A DNA stretch of 32,742 nucleotides from a bacterium (GTDB lineage Bacteria > Verrucomicrobiota > Kiritimatiellia > CAIKKV01 > CAITUY01). The stretch's first letter is position 1. Each line of letters begins with the position of its first letter. The stretch lies in contig JBAWZF010000034.1 in the NCBI GenBank assembly GCA_037143175.1, positions 1-32,742 on the forward strand, written 5' to 3'. This document shows positions 8,114 through 16,157 of the stretch, piece by piece. The translations under genes and the position numbers were made by a program. Below the pieces are notes generated by a model. It saw only the letters and a list, made by a program, of their open reading frames with translations, made no database searches and was not told the DNA's origin.

Positions 8114-8965
8114 ATGGATTTGTTTTTTATGTGCAACCATTGTGGCGTGGAGATCAAAATTGCCACGTCTCAGCCTGGATCGGCTCTATCCTGCCCCCTG
8201 TGCAACACGATCAACCATCCCCCCGCTCAGCATTTGGAACACGGGGCCATTCTGGCCGGTGACCGGATTCTCCATCGGATTGAAGCCAACGGCGCTACAG
8301 AAACCTCTCTTGCCGAACTGCTTGAGAACCACTCCTTGAACAGGTTGCAAACCTTTGCGTCTGCAACCTTTTCAAACGGCCCCGCTGCCGATTATTACCT
8401 GACGGCCATGAAACAATGGATGAAGGTGCGGCAACCTAATATTGTCAAAGTACTCTATGCGGGCCGGAGCAGCACGGGAACTTTTTTTGCGGCCAGCGCC
8501 CCCATACCAGGAATCACGCTCGAAAATCGCCTCTGGCAGGGCGGAGCAATGGATCTTAAATCGGCCATTCATTTGGCAATTTTCCGAACGACTTCGCAGG
8601 CAGATGAAAATGCTGGTCTCCATACCAGGCCAAGGACTGAAACGCCCAAACCATCTCCTGGGACTACCCGGTTTATGGCTCTTTTGATTGAGACGAGAAA
8701 ATTTGCCAGACAAAATCCTCACAAGTATGAGGAAATTCTTGACCGCTATGAACAGCTACTTGCCATGGCCGAAACCAATGCCCCACGCTGGGTCTCTGAC
8801 TTGGAACGACAGGTTCGCGCCATTGATCTCACCATGGCGGCCCCGTTGGATGACGCTGAGCAAGCTATCAGGCTTCGCGTCAAACAATATGAAGAGAGTG
8901 GTCAATATCAGGCGGGCATAGATTGGCTCGAAAAGTATTCGGGTTCCTTTGTGAACAAAACATAA
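8114..8965 (+). pseudogene. zinc-ribbon protein with degenerate kinase-like region, probably decayed
   Basis: ATG 8114 follows AAGGGA at good spacing and opens a 283-aa frame. C7/C10 and C27/C30 form a zinc ribbon. Residues about 48-155 resemble the N-lobe of a Ser/Thr kinase (RQPNIVKVLYAG, then IPGITLENRL) but without a clear ATP-binding lysine. The C-lobe is missing. Around 8570-8690 fragments of a catalytic-loop-like region alternate between frames: QFSERLR in one, ADENAGLHTR in another, then RPNHLLGLPG in the first. This looks like several indels in a former kinase. The frame then holds a helical region (190-275, KYEEILDRYEQLLAMAE). After the TAA at 8963 the same frame stays open for 21 codons, reading like a protein tail (SLANILKSRLDESN). 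The gene could still make a short product. It probably forms a unit with the CsgG-like gene. Confidence 0.5.
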
Positions 8966-9047
8966 AGAATACGCCATTCCCTGGCTAACATTCTCAAGTC
9001 ACGCCTGGATGAAAGCAACCAGGGCAAGTAAGCGACAAGCGCGTGGA

Positions 9048-10583
9048 TCACCCCTTCGGCACGGCATTCATTTCGTGAACTATTTTCTTGTTTTCGGCAG
9101 AAGCTGAATCGGGGAATTCCTTTAAGGCTTCAGCATAATGCTGCCGGGCTTCGGCATAGGCCTTTGCCGCATCCTCGGCACTTCCCGCCTTCACCCAAAG
9201 ATCACCAATGCGCCGGGCATTCAACCCCAGAATCATAGCAGGCGAAACCCGGACCTGATCAATCGGATCAACGGTGTAATTGGCATCTTTCGCGATCACC
9301 TCCATAAACTTGCGGAAATAGCCAATCGCACCCCGGTAATCCTCATGCTTGATGGCCAAGTGCGCATTGATCTTGTTAACCATCATGTCCTTTGTGGCCG
9401 GATCGTCGAGAATCAGTCCGCGCTCGATGATTTTCAATGATCCTGCATAATCCTCGCGGAAATAACTGATATCCAGAAGGATGCCATCAAGTTGGCGTAG
9501 AGACATTTCATTCTTCGATCCCTGACGGAGAGATTCGCAAAACTGATTCAAAGCATCAAAAGTCTCTGGAGTCCCCTTCCCAATCAGACCCGCATAGTTC
9601 TGTGAAATCAGATTCACGATCAAATTAACGGAGATATTTTTCGACTGCAACACCGTCAAACGACGAATCAATTCAACCGAACGACCCCGTTTTTCCTCAA
9701 TATTTAACCACCCCACTGCGGCCGCATCGCGCAAAAGAGACCGGGTCGTGTCATCCACCAGGCCGAATTCATACAGTGAGTCGGCGGCAGGAAGATCATT
9801 GGCGGCAACTTCAGCCTCACCCACGACGCGAAGTATACTGGCCGCACCACTATCCGTCAGCCCGGCCATCTCTCCGCGAAAATAGGAATCAGCCGCCTTC
9901 AGTCCTTCCTTACCCAGCAACAGATTGACCGAGAAACTTACTTTCGCCGTGTGCTTACTAGGAGAATCTTTAATGGCTTTATCCATTACCTTCAACAAGC
10001 TGTCTGCGCGATCCCACTGCCGCTCGGCTACCGCTGCAGAGAAATACCCATTTACCAAGCCTAAGGCAGCAGGCTCAGATAGCAAAGGCAAATAGATTCC
10101 GATTACCTGATCCAACTCACCGGCCCGTCCCAGGGAGAAAAGTGCCGCAACGTGTTTGTGGGCGGTTTCCGCCAATACCGCATCCCCCAACTTGCACGAG
10201 GAGAGACTGACACACCATTGCATTAAATCCTGGAATTTCCCCTTCGATAACATCGCGTTTTCAATAATGCCCGCAGCTTGAGCGGCCACTTCGGGGGAAT
10301 TCATCGCCACGACCATATAGCGCTTCCGGGCGGCATCCAGACGCTCTGCATTCACTTCCATTTGAAGCAACGCCGTCAGGAATATCTGCTGATAGGCCTT
10401 GTAGTGTTTGCTTTTGTAAAATGATTCCAACTGGGCAAGCGCCTGATCCACTCTCCCGTCCGTCGCCATCTGCTGGGCATCCGACACGGTCTTCTCAATA
10501 TCCAGCCCGGCTTTAGGTCCACATGACGACACCACCAAAGCCACCAGTACAAGTCCAATTCCATTCAATAGACGCTTGTTCAC
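9048..10583 (-). CDS. helical-repeat (TPR-like) lipoprotein
   Basis: A 511-residue protein with a lipoprotein signal (lipobox VSSC, C21) followed by almost entirely helical sequence with TPR-like spacing, for example DAQQMATDGRVDQALAQLE near the start, LAIKHEDYRGAIGYFRKF and AEDAAKAYAEARQHYAEAL near the end. Such proteins usually act as scaffolds on the periplasmic side of the outer membrane; no enzyme motif is visible and the specific role is unknown. The start is a GTG with a strong AAGGAG eight bases upstream. It converges on the zinc-ribbon gene, and 82 nt separate their stops with no strong terminator (only a short CCTGG...CCAGG hairpin). Confidence 0.75.
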   Translation of the reverse strand: MNKRLLNGIGLVLVALVVSSCGPKAGLDIEKTVSDAQQMATDGRVDQALAQLESFYKSKHYKAYQQIFLTALLQMEVNAERLDAARKRYMVVAMNSPEVAAQAAGIIENAMLSKGKFQDLMQWCVSLSSCKLGDAVLAETAHKHVAALFSLGRAGELDQVIGIYLPLLSEPAALGLVNGYFSAAVAERQWDRADSLLKVMDKAIKDSPSKHTAKVSFSVNLLLGKEGLKAADSYFRGEMAGLTDSGAASILRVVGEAEVAANDLPAADSLYEFGLVDDTTRSLLRDAAAVGWLNIEEKRGRSVELIRRLTVLQSKNISVNLIVNLISQNYAGLIGKGTPETFDALNQFCESLRQGSKNEMSLRQLDGILLDISYFREDYAGSLKIIERGLILDDPATKDMMVNKINAHLAIKHEDYRGAIGYFRKFMEVIAKDANYTVDPIDQVRVSPAMILGLNARRIGDLWVKAGSAEDAAKAYAEARQHYAEALKEFPDSASAENKKIVHEMNAVPKG

Positions 10584-10634
10584 ACCCTGCGCTCCTTAAC
10601 TGATTAATAACTCATAACAAGGATCAAGATCCAG

Positions 10635-10662
10635 ATAGTATAGAAATCAATAGACTAGTCAA
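10635..10662 (-). promoter_or_regulatory. putative sigma70-type promoter of the TPR-like lipoprotein
   Basis: On the minus strand TTGACT (10662-10657) and TACTAT (10640-10635) are separated by 16 bases. They lie about 50 bases before the GTG start, which has its AAGGAG at 10597-10592. Confidence 0.45.
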
Positions 10663-10724
10663 GTAGCCCTGAAATCAAAAACGACATTGACGTACACCTG
10701 TTTTTTTTGACAAATTACATCTTA

Positions 10725-10841
10725 ATGAAAGTGACGTTATCCATCGAGCATACATCGACCAATCTCAGCTCCCTGCTGCGAGTGGAAGGCGTCTGCCTGC
10801 TTTTATCGAAAAGCAGCTTGCGGTGGAACGGGCACAACTAA
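10725..10841 (+). CDS. leucine-rich leader peptide of leuA (leuL-like)
   Basis: A 38-codon frame starting ATG at 10725 and ending TAA at 10839-10841. Eight codons are leucine, with two adjacent at 10773-10778 and three in a row (CTG CTT TTA) at 10797-10805. Those three overlap the 5' arm of a hairpin, as expected for a ribosome-stalling control peptide. It lies in front of an intrinsic terminator and leuA. Weak point: no Shine-Dalgarno sequence precedes the ATG, so the peptide may be leaderless or start at a later codon such as GTG 10782, which would keep the Leu triplet. Two -35-like hexamers (TTGACG at 10687, TTGACA at 10707) occur upstream, but neither has a good -10. Confidence 0.6.
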   Translation: MKVTLSIEHTSTNLSSLLRVEGVCLLLSKSSLRWNGHN

Positions 10842-10897
10842 CTGGTTGCAATCCAGATTGAAAGCCAAACCCACCGTAAATCAGCGGTGGGTTTTTT
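10797..10897 (+). promoter_or_regulatory. transcription attenuator of leuA-aroE
   Basis: Three mutually exclusive pairings can be drawn. Segment 1:2 is CTGCTTTT (10797-10804) with AAAAGCAG (10809-10816), 8 bp around a 4-base loop. Segment 2:3, the antiterminator, is CGGTGG (10821-10826) with CCACCG (10871-10876). Segment 3:4 is the terminator hairpin at 10868-10893 followed by T residues. A ribosome stalled at the Leu codons would cover segment 1 and favour 2:3, allowing read-through into leuA when leucyl-tRNA is short. The arrangement is seen in the sequence; the mechanism is inferred from known leu leaders. Confidence 0.65.
10868..10897 (+). terminator. intrinsic terminator (attenuator terminator) before leuA
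   Basis: AACCCACCG (10868-10876) pairs perfectly with CGGTGGGTT (10885-10893) across an 8-base loop. The T run is 10892-10897. The leuA ribosome-binding site (GGAGG, 10904-10908) follows at once. Confidence 0.82.
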
Positions 10898-10913
10898 CGT
10901 GACGGAGGAAAAC

Positions 10914-12482
10914 ATGAGCACAAAGAATGATAAAGACCGGATAATAATTTTTGACACTACGCTTCGCGATGGCGAACAAGCACCCGGCTGCAGCCTGAAC
11001 CAACGTGAGAAGCTGGAGATTGCCCGAGCCCTCGCCGCGATGAAAGTCGATGTGATCGAGGCAGGCTTTCCCATCGCCTCACCTGACGATTTCGACGCCG
11101 TTAACCAGATCGCCGGAAGCATCAAAGGGCCGACGATTGCCGCCCTCGCCCGCATTATTGAAAAAGACATTGAGCGGGCGGGTCATGCCATTGCCCCGGC
11201 CGCCAAAAAGCGCATCCATACCTTCAGTTCCGGCAGCGACATCCACCTGGTGAATATCATGAAGATGACCCGTGCTCAAAATATCGAGCGCTCGGTCAAG
11301 GCGATCAAATTTGCACTCACGTTTACTGACGACGTTGAATATTCCGCCCAGGATACTACCCGATCCGACCGTGACTATCTGGTGGATCTCTATACCGCGG
11401 TGGCAGAGGCTGGCGCCACCACCCTGAACATCCCGGATACCGTCGGGTACGCCATCCCGGAGGATTACGGAAACATGATCGGCTACATTGCGGAACGCGT
11501 GAAGGCCCAGGTTCCGGGGGTGATCATTTCAGTCCATTGCCATAATGATCTCGGTATGGCCGTAGCGAATTCTCTGGCGGCCGTCCGCGCCGGCGCACGG
11601 CAGGTCGAGTGTACCATAAACGGCCTCGGCGAACGTGCGGGCAACACTTCGTTAGAGGAGATTGTCATGGCAATCCGTACACGTAATGACTACTTCCACC
11701 TCCACACTAATGTGGAAACCAAGGAAATTTTCCGGGTCAGCCGCATGGTCAGCCGTTTGACGGGAATGACCGTTCAACGCAACAAGGCCATTGTGGGCGC
11801 CAACGCCTTTGCTCACGAGTCCGGTGTCCATCAGGATGGTGTCCTCAAAGAACGCACGACGTATGAAATCATGCGCCCTGAAGATATTGGGATCGAAGGC
11901 TCCGATCTCGTCCTGGGCAAACATTCCGGGCGTCATGCGTTCCGCGATAAGCTTGCCAAAATGGGGATAAAGTTAACGGATACCGAAATCGAGAATGCCT
12001 ACCATCGGTTTATCGAACTTGCCGACAAGAAAAAGAACATCTACGACGATGACCTTCTGGCTATCGCCCGGGACCAGATGGACGTGGTCGAAAATGCATT
12101 TATTCTGGACTACCTCCATGTCTCGGCAGGCACCAGCACCATTCCCACCGCTACCCTCCGGCTGAAACGCGGCAAGGAGGTTTTCCAAGATGCCGGATGC
12201 GGCGATGGACCGGTCGATGCGGCACTCAAAACCATTGATCGCATTACCAAGGTTAAGGGCAAGTTACTCGACTTCTCGCTTCAAGCCATCTCGGTTGGCA
12301 AGGATGCCATGGGTGAAGTCACGGTTCGTGTTGCCTTTGGTGATGACATCGTGAGCGCCAAAGCGGCCAGTACGGATATTGTAGAGGCCAGCACCAAAGC
12401 ATACCTTTCCTGCGTCAACCGACTGCTTTTTAACCGTGAGGTCCGAGAGAAAACCCCGAAGACAAAGGAAAGCGGCATATGA
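10914..12482 (+). CDS. leuA: 2-isopropylmalate synthase
   Basis: First committed step of leucine biosynthesis: acetyl-CoA plus 2-oxoisovalerate gives 2-isopropylmalate, in the cytoplasm. The 522-aa length is that of the full bacterial enzyme. The catalytic TIM barrel has FDTTLRDGEQAPG at 13-25 (D14, metal), the VHCHNDLGMA motif with H208 and H210, and N244 in GERAGNTS, which together form the divalent-metal site. The hinge carries GVHQDGVLK and GKHSGRHAF. The C-terminal domain from about 390 is the leucine-binding regulatory domain (LeuA dimer type), so feedback inhibition by leucine is expected. ATG 10914 is chosen because GGAGG lies five bases upstream; a GTG at 10887 inside the terminator is unlikely. 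It overlaps aroE by 4 nt (ATGA). Confidence 0.95.
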   Translation: MSTKNDKDRIIIFDTTLRDGEQAPGCSLNQREKLEIARALAAMKVDVIEAGFPIASPDDFDAVNQIAGSIKGPTIAALARIIEKDIERAGHAIAPAAKKRIHTFSSGSDIHLVNIMKMTRAQNIERSVKAIKFALTFTDDVEYSAQDTTRSDRDYLVDLYTAVAEAGATTLNIPDTVGYAIPEDYGNMIGYIAERVKAQVPGVIISVHCHNDLGMAVANSLAAVRAGARQVECTINGLGERAGNTSLEEIVMAIRTRNDYFHLHTNVETKEIFRVSRMVSRLTGMTVQRNKAIVGANAFAHESGVHQDGVLKERTTYEIMRPEDIGIEGSDLVLGKHSGRHAFRDKLAKMGIKLTDTEIENAYHRFIELADKKKNIYDDDLLAIARDQMDVVENAFILDYLHVSAGTSTIPTATLRLKRGKEVFQDAGCGDGPVDAALKTIDRITKVKGKLLDFSLQAISVGKDAMGEVTVRVAFGDDIVSAKAASTDIVEASTKAYLSCVNRLLFNREVREKTPKTKESGI

Positions 12483-13342
12483 GAGCGCTAAGCGGCCATA
12501 CTCAACCCTTTGCTGTGTTAGGCCACCCCATTGGCCACACCTTGTCGCCCGTCATGCACAATGCTGCCTTGGAGTCATTGAAAATGGATGCTATTTACCT
12601 AGCATTCGATGTTGCCCCGGCGGCGCTACTGACGGTTCTGCCGGCCATGAAGGCCATGGGATTCGGAGGTGTCAATCTCACGGTCCCTTTAAAAGAAGTA
12701 GCCTTTAAGGGACTATCTGATTTGGACGACTCTGCGCGGCGCCTGGGCGCAGTCAACACGGTAGAGTTCACAAATCAGGGGTTACGTGGCCACAACACGG
12801 ACGGCAAAGGCTTTCTGACAGCCATCAAAGAAGCCTTTAATTATTCAATAAAAGGGCAAACCCTGTTTGTGATGGGCTGTGGAGGAGCTGGGCGCGCCGT
12901 GGCCATTACCGCAGCAAGCGAAGGAGCCGAACGCTTGATTCTTGCAGATATCGATGAAGGCCGCTGCCAGAGTGTGGCCCGCGACATTGCGCTCCTGGTA
13001 CCCTCCGCCAAAATCGAAATGGCCGGAACGACTCCGGAGAAATGGGCACAGAAAACCCAGCAAGCAGGCTTGATCATTCAAGCCTCACCAGTGGGAATGA
13101 AAGCCGAGGATGTCTGTCCCCTTCCCCCGTCCGCATTTAAAACAGGGCAACTCGCATTTGACCTTGTCTATAACCGGCCAGAGACCTGTTTCACGCGGGC
13201 GGCTACTGCAAGCGGAGTAAAAGCGGTTAACGGATTGGGCATGCTTTTATATCAGGGGGCCGAAGCCTTCACGATCTGGACAAAAAAAGAGGCCGCTGTT
13301 GAGGTGATGCGAAAGGCCTTGGAGAAAGCCTTGTACGGTTAA
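12479..13342 (+). CDS. aroE: shikimate dehydrogenase
   Basis: A 287-aa NADP-dependent enzyme that reduces 3-dehydroshikimate to shikimate, the fourth step of the shikimate pathway. Seen: the substrate loop LGHPIGHTLSPVMHN at 14-28, NLTVPLKE with catalytic K72, NTDGKGF with D108, the Rossmann glycine motif GCGGAGRA at 133-140, and NGLGMLLYQGAEAF near residue 250, where the conserved Gln contacts shikimate. Its ATG overlaps the leuA stop, so the two are translationally coupled and share the leuA leader. It converges on the methyltransferase gene, and the two stop codons overlap (13339-13342), leaving no room for a terminator between them. Confidence 0.95.
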   Translation: MRALSGHTQPFAVLGHPIGHTLSPVMHNAALESLKMDAIYLAFDVAPAALLTVLPAMKAMGFGGVNLTVPLKEVAFKGLSDLDDSARRLGAVNTVEFTNQGLRGHNTDGKGFLTAIKEAFNYSIKGQTLFVMGCGGAGRAVAITAASEGAERLILADIDEGRCQSVARDIALLVPSAKIEMAGTTPEKWAQKTQQAGLIIQASPVGMKAEDVCPLPPSAFKTGQLAFDLVYNRPETCFTRAATASGVKAVNGLGMLLYQGAEAFTIWTKKEAAVEVMRKALEKALYG

Positions 13343-14022
13343 GCCGCAGGGTGTTTACGCATCACGACCCAATTCTGGCGATTCGTCTCGACGATCGAAA
13401 GCCCACACTGCTTGCCAATATGGCCCAGCGTGGACTCTGAGTAAAAGGTAATGTGAGTGGGGTCATTGGCATAGTACCAGAAAGACAAATCAATTCCCGG
13501 TACGACCAAACTCGTGACCACGATCAGGAAACCACCCGGGCGAATCAGGGAAACCATTTTTGCCCATTCTTCCCGGGGAGCTCTGAAATGTTCAACTACT
13601 TCGGTGGACACCACGGCATCAAAAAGCCCCAGCCCTGTCAGCGAATCGGTCACAACGCAATCAGAGGCCGATCGATCCCCGAAATTAGGATCATAGCCAA
13701 TCGCCATAAAACCTTCCCTGTTGAGCAACTGGACAAGGACTGGTCCCGGACCGGAGCCATAGTCGAGAACCTTTGGTAAAGCAGGCTGCAGATGACCAAT
13801 ATGGGTTTTCAGGCAGTCGACCGCCACCGTTAGGAACTTAACATAACCGGTGTTCGCCGCGTCATTTTGATGCAATAAATACCGCTTATACTCCTCTTCA
13901 GGAGAAAGGTGAAACAGGGAGGGAATAAATCGCAAATCACACGCAGGACAGGCACAATGGAGCCGACTGAGAGCCATCCCTACAGGATTCGCCAAAGCTC
14001 CGCAAAGGGGACAGGGATGCAT
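13339..14022 (-). CDS. class I SAM-dependent methyltransferase with N-terminal Cys cluster
   Basis: A 227-aa protein. The N-terminus has C4, C7, C23, C25 and C28 (PCPLCG ... CACPAC), a small zinc-finger-like module. A methyltransferase domain of the Methyltransf_23 kind follows: motif I VLDYGSGPG at 85-93, an acidic end of the second strand (IGYDPN), FDAVVSTEVVEHF as motif II, and the LRPGG-like LIRPGGFLIVVTS. Such proteins modify small molecules, lipids or glycans; the substrate is unknown. It begins after pcnB with almost no gap, so it is probably the last gene of the minus-strand unit. A GTG two codons upstream (14028) is an alternative start. Confidence 0.78.
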   Translation of the reverse strand: MHPCPLCGALANPVGMALSRLHCACPACDLRFIPSLFHLSPEEEYKRYLLHQNDAANTGYVKFLTVAVDCLKTHIGHLQPALPKVLDYGSGPGPVLVQLLNREGFMAIGYDPNFGDRSASDCVVTDSLTGLGLFDAVVSTEVVEHFRAPREEWAKMVSLIRPGGFLIVVTSLVVPGIDLSFWYYANDPTHITFYSESTLGHIGKQCGLSIVETNRQNWVVMRKHPAA

Positions 14023-14030
14023 TTCCACAA

Positions 14031-15452
14031 TTACGTAACCAGCGCCGATCCGCCCGATGTTTCCTGCGGACCAAAAGTTCCATCCCGTCGTTCCCGGAAG
14101 ACCTTGCCCCGTCGTCCGCGGCGACGAGGGCGTACGGTCCCGCCATCCTCAGAGACTTCATCATGCCCATACCGCTCATGCCTTGGCTGCCACGGAAGAT
14201 CCAACACCCGATCAAGAGCCTGCTGGTTTTCACCGGTCAATCGCACCATAAATTCCAGATAAGCCACCGCCTCCGGAAAAAATGCACGGGAAGCCAATGG
14301 CACGGCACGGCGTCCATGATCTGCCGTCAATCGCGGTTGTGAGGCCAGAATCTCAGCGGTTCTGTAACGTACCGTTTTGGGAACCTGAACACGCTCCGTC
14401 AGTCCCCCGAAATGATCCATGGTCACCGAATGAAGTGCCAAGCCGTGATGATGCCCCTCTTTGGCCATTTCACCGGCGCGCGACTCATGCATCCCCCCAA
14501 ACATCAGGGCAAATAGAAGAGCTGGCGTTACATCCCTGCCCGCCAGCCGCCATTCGTCAACCTGCTTGAGCGCCGCACTGATCCGCTTACACTGCGGCGT
14601 ACCTTTTCCGGGGCCAAGCCACAACCCGAGGTCAGGGAAAAGCATTTCATAGAGCCTGAATTCACGCAAAAGCTCATAGGCACGTTGCGCCGCTTTACAA
14701 AAGAAAAGTTTCTGAACTTCTTCGTACAGACGTGAGCGGTTAGATGTCGCCAGCGTCTCATAGCTTTCCCGTATCGCCTGGGCTGTACCCGGAGCAATGG
14801 AAAAATCAAGCATCGCGGCAAATCGGATCGCACGCACCATCCGTACGGGATCTTCCACACATCGCACTCCAGGCTCACCAATAAAACGAATTACCCGACC
14901 TTTCAGATCTTCCAACCCGCCCACATAATCAATCAGTGAATAATCACGAATGTCATAAAATAATGCATTCACGGTAAAATCGCGTCGCAGGGCATCTTCC
15001 TCAGGAGATCCAAAAAGATTATCCCGGACAATCAACCCGTCTTCCCGCCGGACATGATGCGGGGTCGCCGGAGCAAAGAGTGGCTCGAAATTTTCCGAGG
15101 GATCAGCAGAGTCATCAGACGAATCGATAGCCTCTGGCTCAGGTGGCTGGTTGGCACGGAAGGTGGCCACTTCAATGATTTTATCACGCCCGAAAAAAAC
15201 ATGGGCCAACCTAAAACGGCGCCCGATCAACCGGCTGTTTCTGAAAATTTTCCGGATCTCATTTGGGGTGGCATCCGTGACGACATCAAAATCCTTGGGT
15301 TGCCGCCCCAAAAGCAAATCACGTACCCCTCCCCCAGCGATGTAGGAAATATAACCAGCCTCCTTGAGGCCATAGAGCACTTTAAGAGCTTCAGGACTGA
15401 TGTTCTGGCGGCTTAAGGTATGATCTGAACGTTTAACAATGACAGGTTCCAC
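14031..15452 (-). CDS. pcnB: poly(A) polymerase I / CCA-adding nucleotidyltransferase family
   Basis: A 473-aa class II nucleotidyltransferase. The head has GGGVRDLLLG at 40-49 and the metal-binding DFD at 54-56, then RRDFTVNALFYD at 156-167, and a neck with RMVRAIRFAAML. The layout, the length and an Arg-rich tail (RPRRRGRRGKVFRERR) favour poly(A) polymerase, which adds 3' A tails that promote RNA decay, over a tRNA CCA-adding enzyme, which would be shorter and is often seen with an HD domain. The two cannot be separated with certainty by eye. An acidic insertion (about 103-125, PPEPEAIDSSDDSADPSE) interrupts the head. The start is GTG with GAGG seven bases upstream. It lies 36 nt after cmk. 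Confidence 0.85.
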   Translation of the reverse strand: MEPVIVKRSDHTLSRQNISPEALKVLYGLKEAGYISYIAGGGVRDLLLGRQPKDFDVVTDATPNEIRKIFRNSRLIGRRFRLAHVFFGRDKIIEVATFRANQPPEPEAIDSSDDSADPSENFEPLFAPATPHHVRREDGLIVRDNLFGSPEEDALRRDFTVNALFYDIRDYSLIDYVGGLEDLKGRVIRFIGEPGVRCVEDPVRMVRAIRFAAMLDFSIAPGTAQAIRESYETLATSNRSRLYEEVQKLFFCKAAQRAYELLREFRLYEMLFPDLGLWLGPGKGTPQCKRISAALKQVDEWRLAGRDVTPALLFALMFGGMHESRAGEMAKEGHHHGLALHSVTMDHFGGLTERVQVPKTVRYRTAEILASQPRLTADHGRRAVPLASRAFFPEAVAYLEFMVRLTGENQQALDRVLDLPWQPRHERYGHDEVSEDGGTVRPRRRGRRGKVFRERRDGTFGPQETSGGSALVT

Positions 15453-15488
15453 ACTGATTCCTCATAAAACACTCTAATAATCTCACGT

Positions 15489-16157
15489 TTATGGGCAAAT
15501 TGTCAATCTTTGAACAATTTCTTCCACAACCTGGTCAATACTCAGGCCCGTGGTATCCACCACCTGGGCATCTTCTGCCAGTTTTAACGGTGCGGTTTTT
15601 CTGCCAGAATCCCGCTTATCTCGGGTCGTCAGCGAAACCATTACCTGCCCGACATTTGAGGACACCCTTTCTGGATTAAGTTCTGCATGGCGCCGGCGGG
15701 CACGCTCCTCCGGACTGGCATCCAAATAGAATTTGGCGGCAGCATCGGGGAAGACCACCGTTCCTATGTCGCGCCCTTCCATCACCAGATTCCCGAATCT
15801 GATCATCCCCTGCAGCCACTGGGTTACCTGCGCGCGGATCTCTGGGATTGCTGCAACAAAACTAACAGTTTCATTCACCTTCTCCGCCCGGATCTCCTCG
15901 CGGGGCTCATAGCCATCGATCCGATAGCGAACCGCACCATTCTCGACAAAGAAATCAAAGGCCATCCGCTTCATCGCCGCAACAACTGCCACCGAGTCAG
16001 AGGGCTCACAACCGGATTCGACCGCCTTCCAGGCGAGTCCTCGGTATAAAGCACCGGAGTCCACATATTGATAGCCCAACCGGGTCCCCACTTTTCGAGC
16101 CACTGTAGATTTCCCCGAGGCCGACGGGCCGTCAATCGCAATTACTTTATTCAGCAC
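15489..16157 (-). CDS. cmk: cytidylate kinase
   Basis: Phosphorylates CMP and dCMP using ATP, in the cytoplasm. The protein is 222 aa from the chosen GTG. Seen: P-loop GPSASGKST near residues 10-18, the YVDSGALYRGLAW segment that starts the CMP-binding region, MEGRDIGTVVFPDA, and the C-terminal RDKRDSGRKTAPLKLAEDA with the lid arginines. A TTG at 16166 extends the frame by three codons, but AAAGG sits directly against it and is properly spaced (9 nt) from the GTG at 16157. The gene overlaps the end of aroA by 11 nt. The aroA-cmk pair is common in bacteria (often followed by rpsA, which is absent here). Confidence 0.94.
   Translation of the reverse strand: MLNKVIAIDGPSASGKSTVARKVGTRLGYQYVDSGALYRGLAWKAVESGCEPSDSVAVVAAMKRMAFDFFVENGAVRYRIDGYEPREEIRAEKVNETVSFVAAIPEIRAQVTQWLQGMIRFGNLVMEGRDIGTVVFPDAAAKFYLDASPEERARRRHAELNPERVSSNVGQVMVSLTTRDKRDSGRKTAPLKLAEDAQVVDTTGLSIDQVVEEIVQRLTICP

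Noticed and set aside
10687-10735. Definite promoter for the leuA leader
   Set aside because: Two -35-like hexamers exist (TTGACG, TTGACA), but neither has a convincing -10 at proper spacing, so none is annotated.
10815-10897. T-box riboswitch before leuA, because GGTGGAAC resembles the T-box core
   Set aside because: The following bases (GGGC) do not complete the TGGNACCRCG core, the element is 45 nt from the terminator arm instead of adjoining it, and no specifier stem was found. The leader-peptide model explains more.
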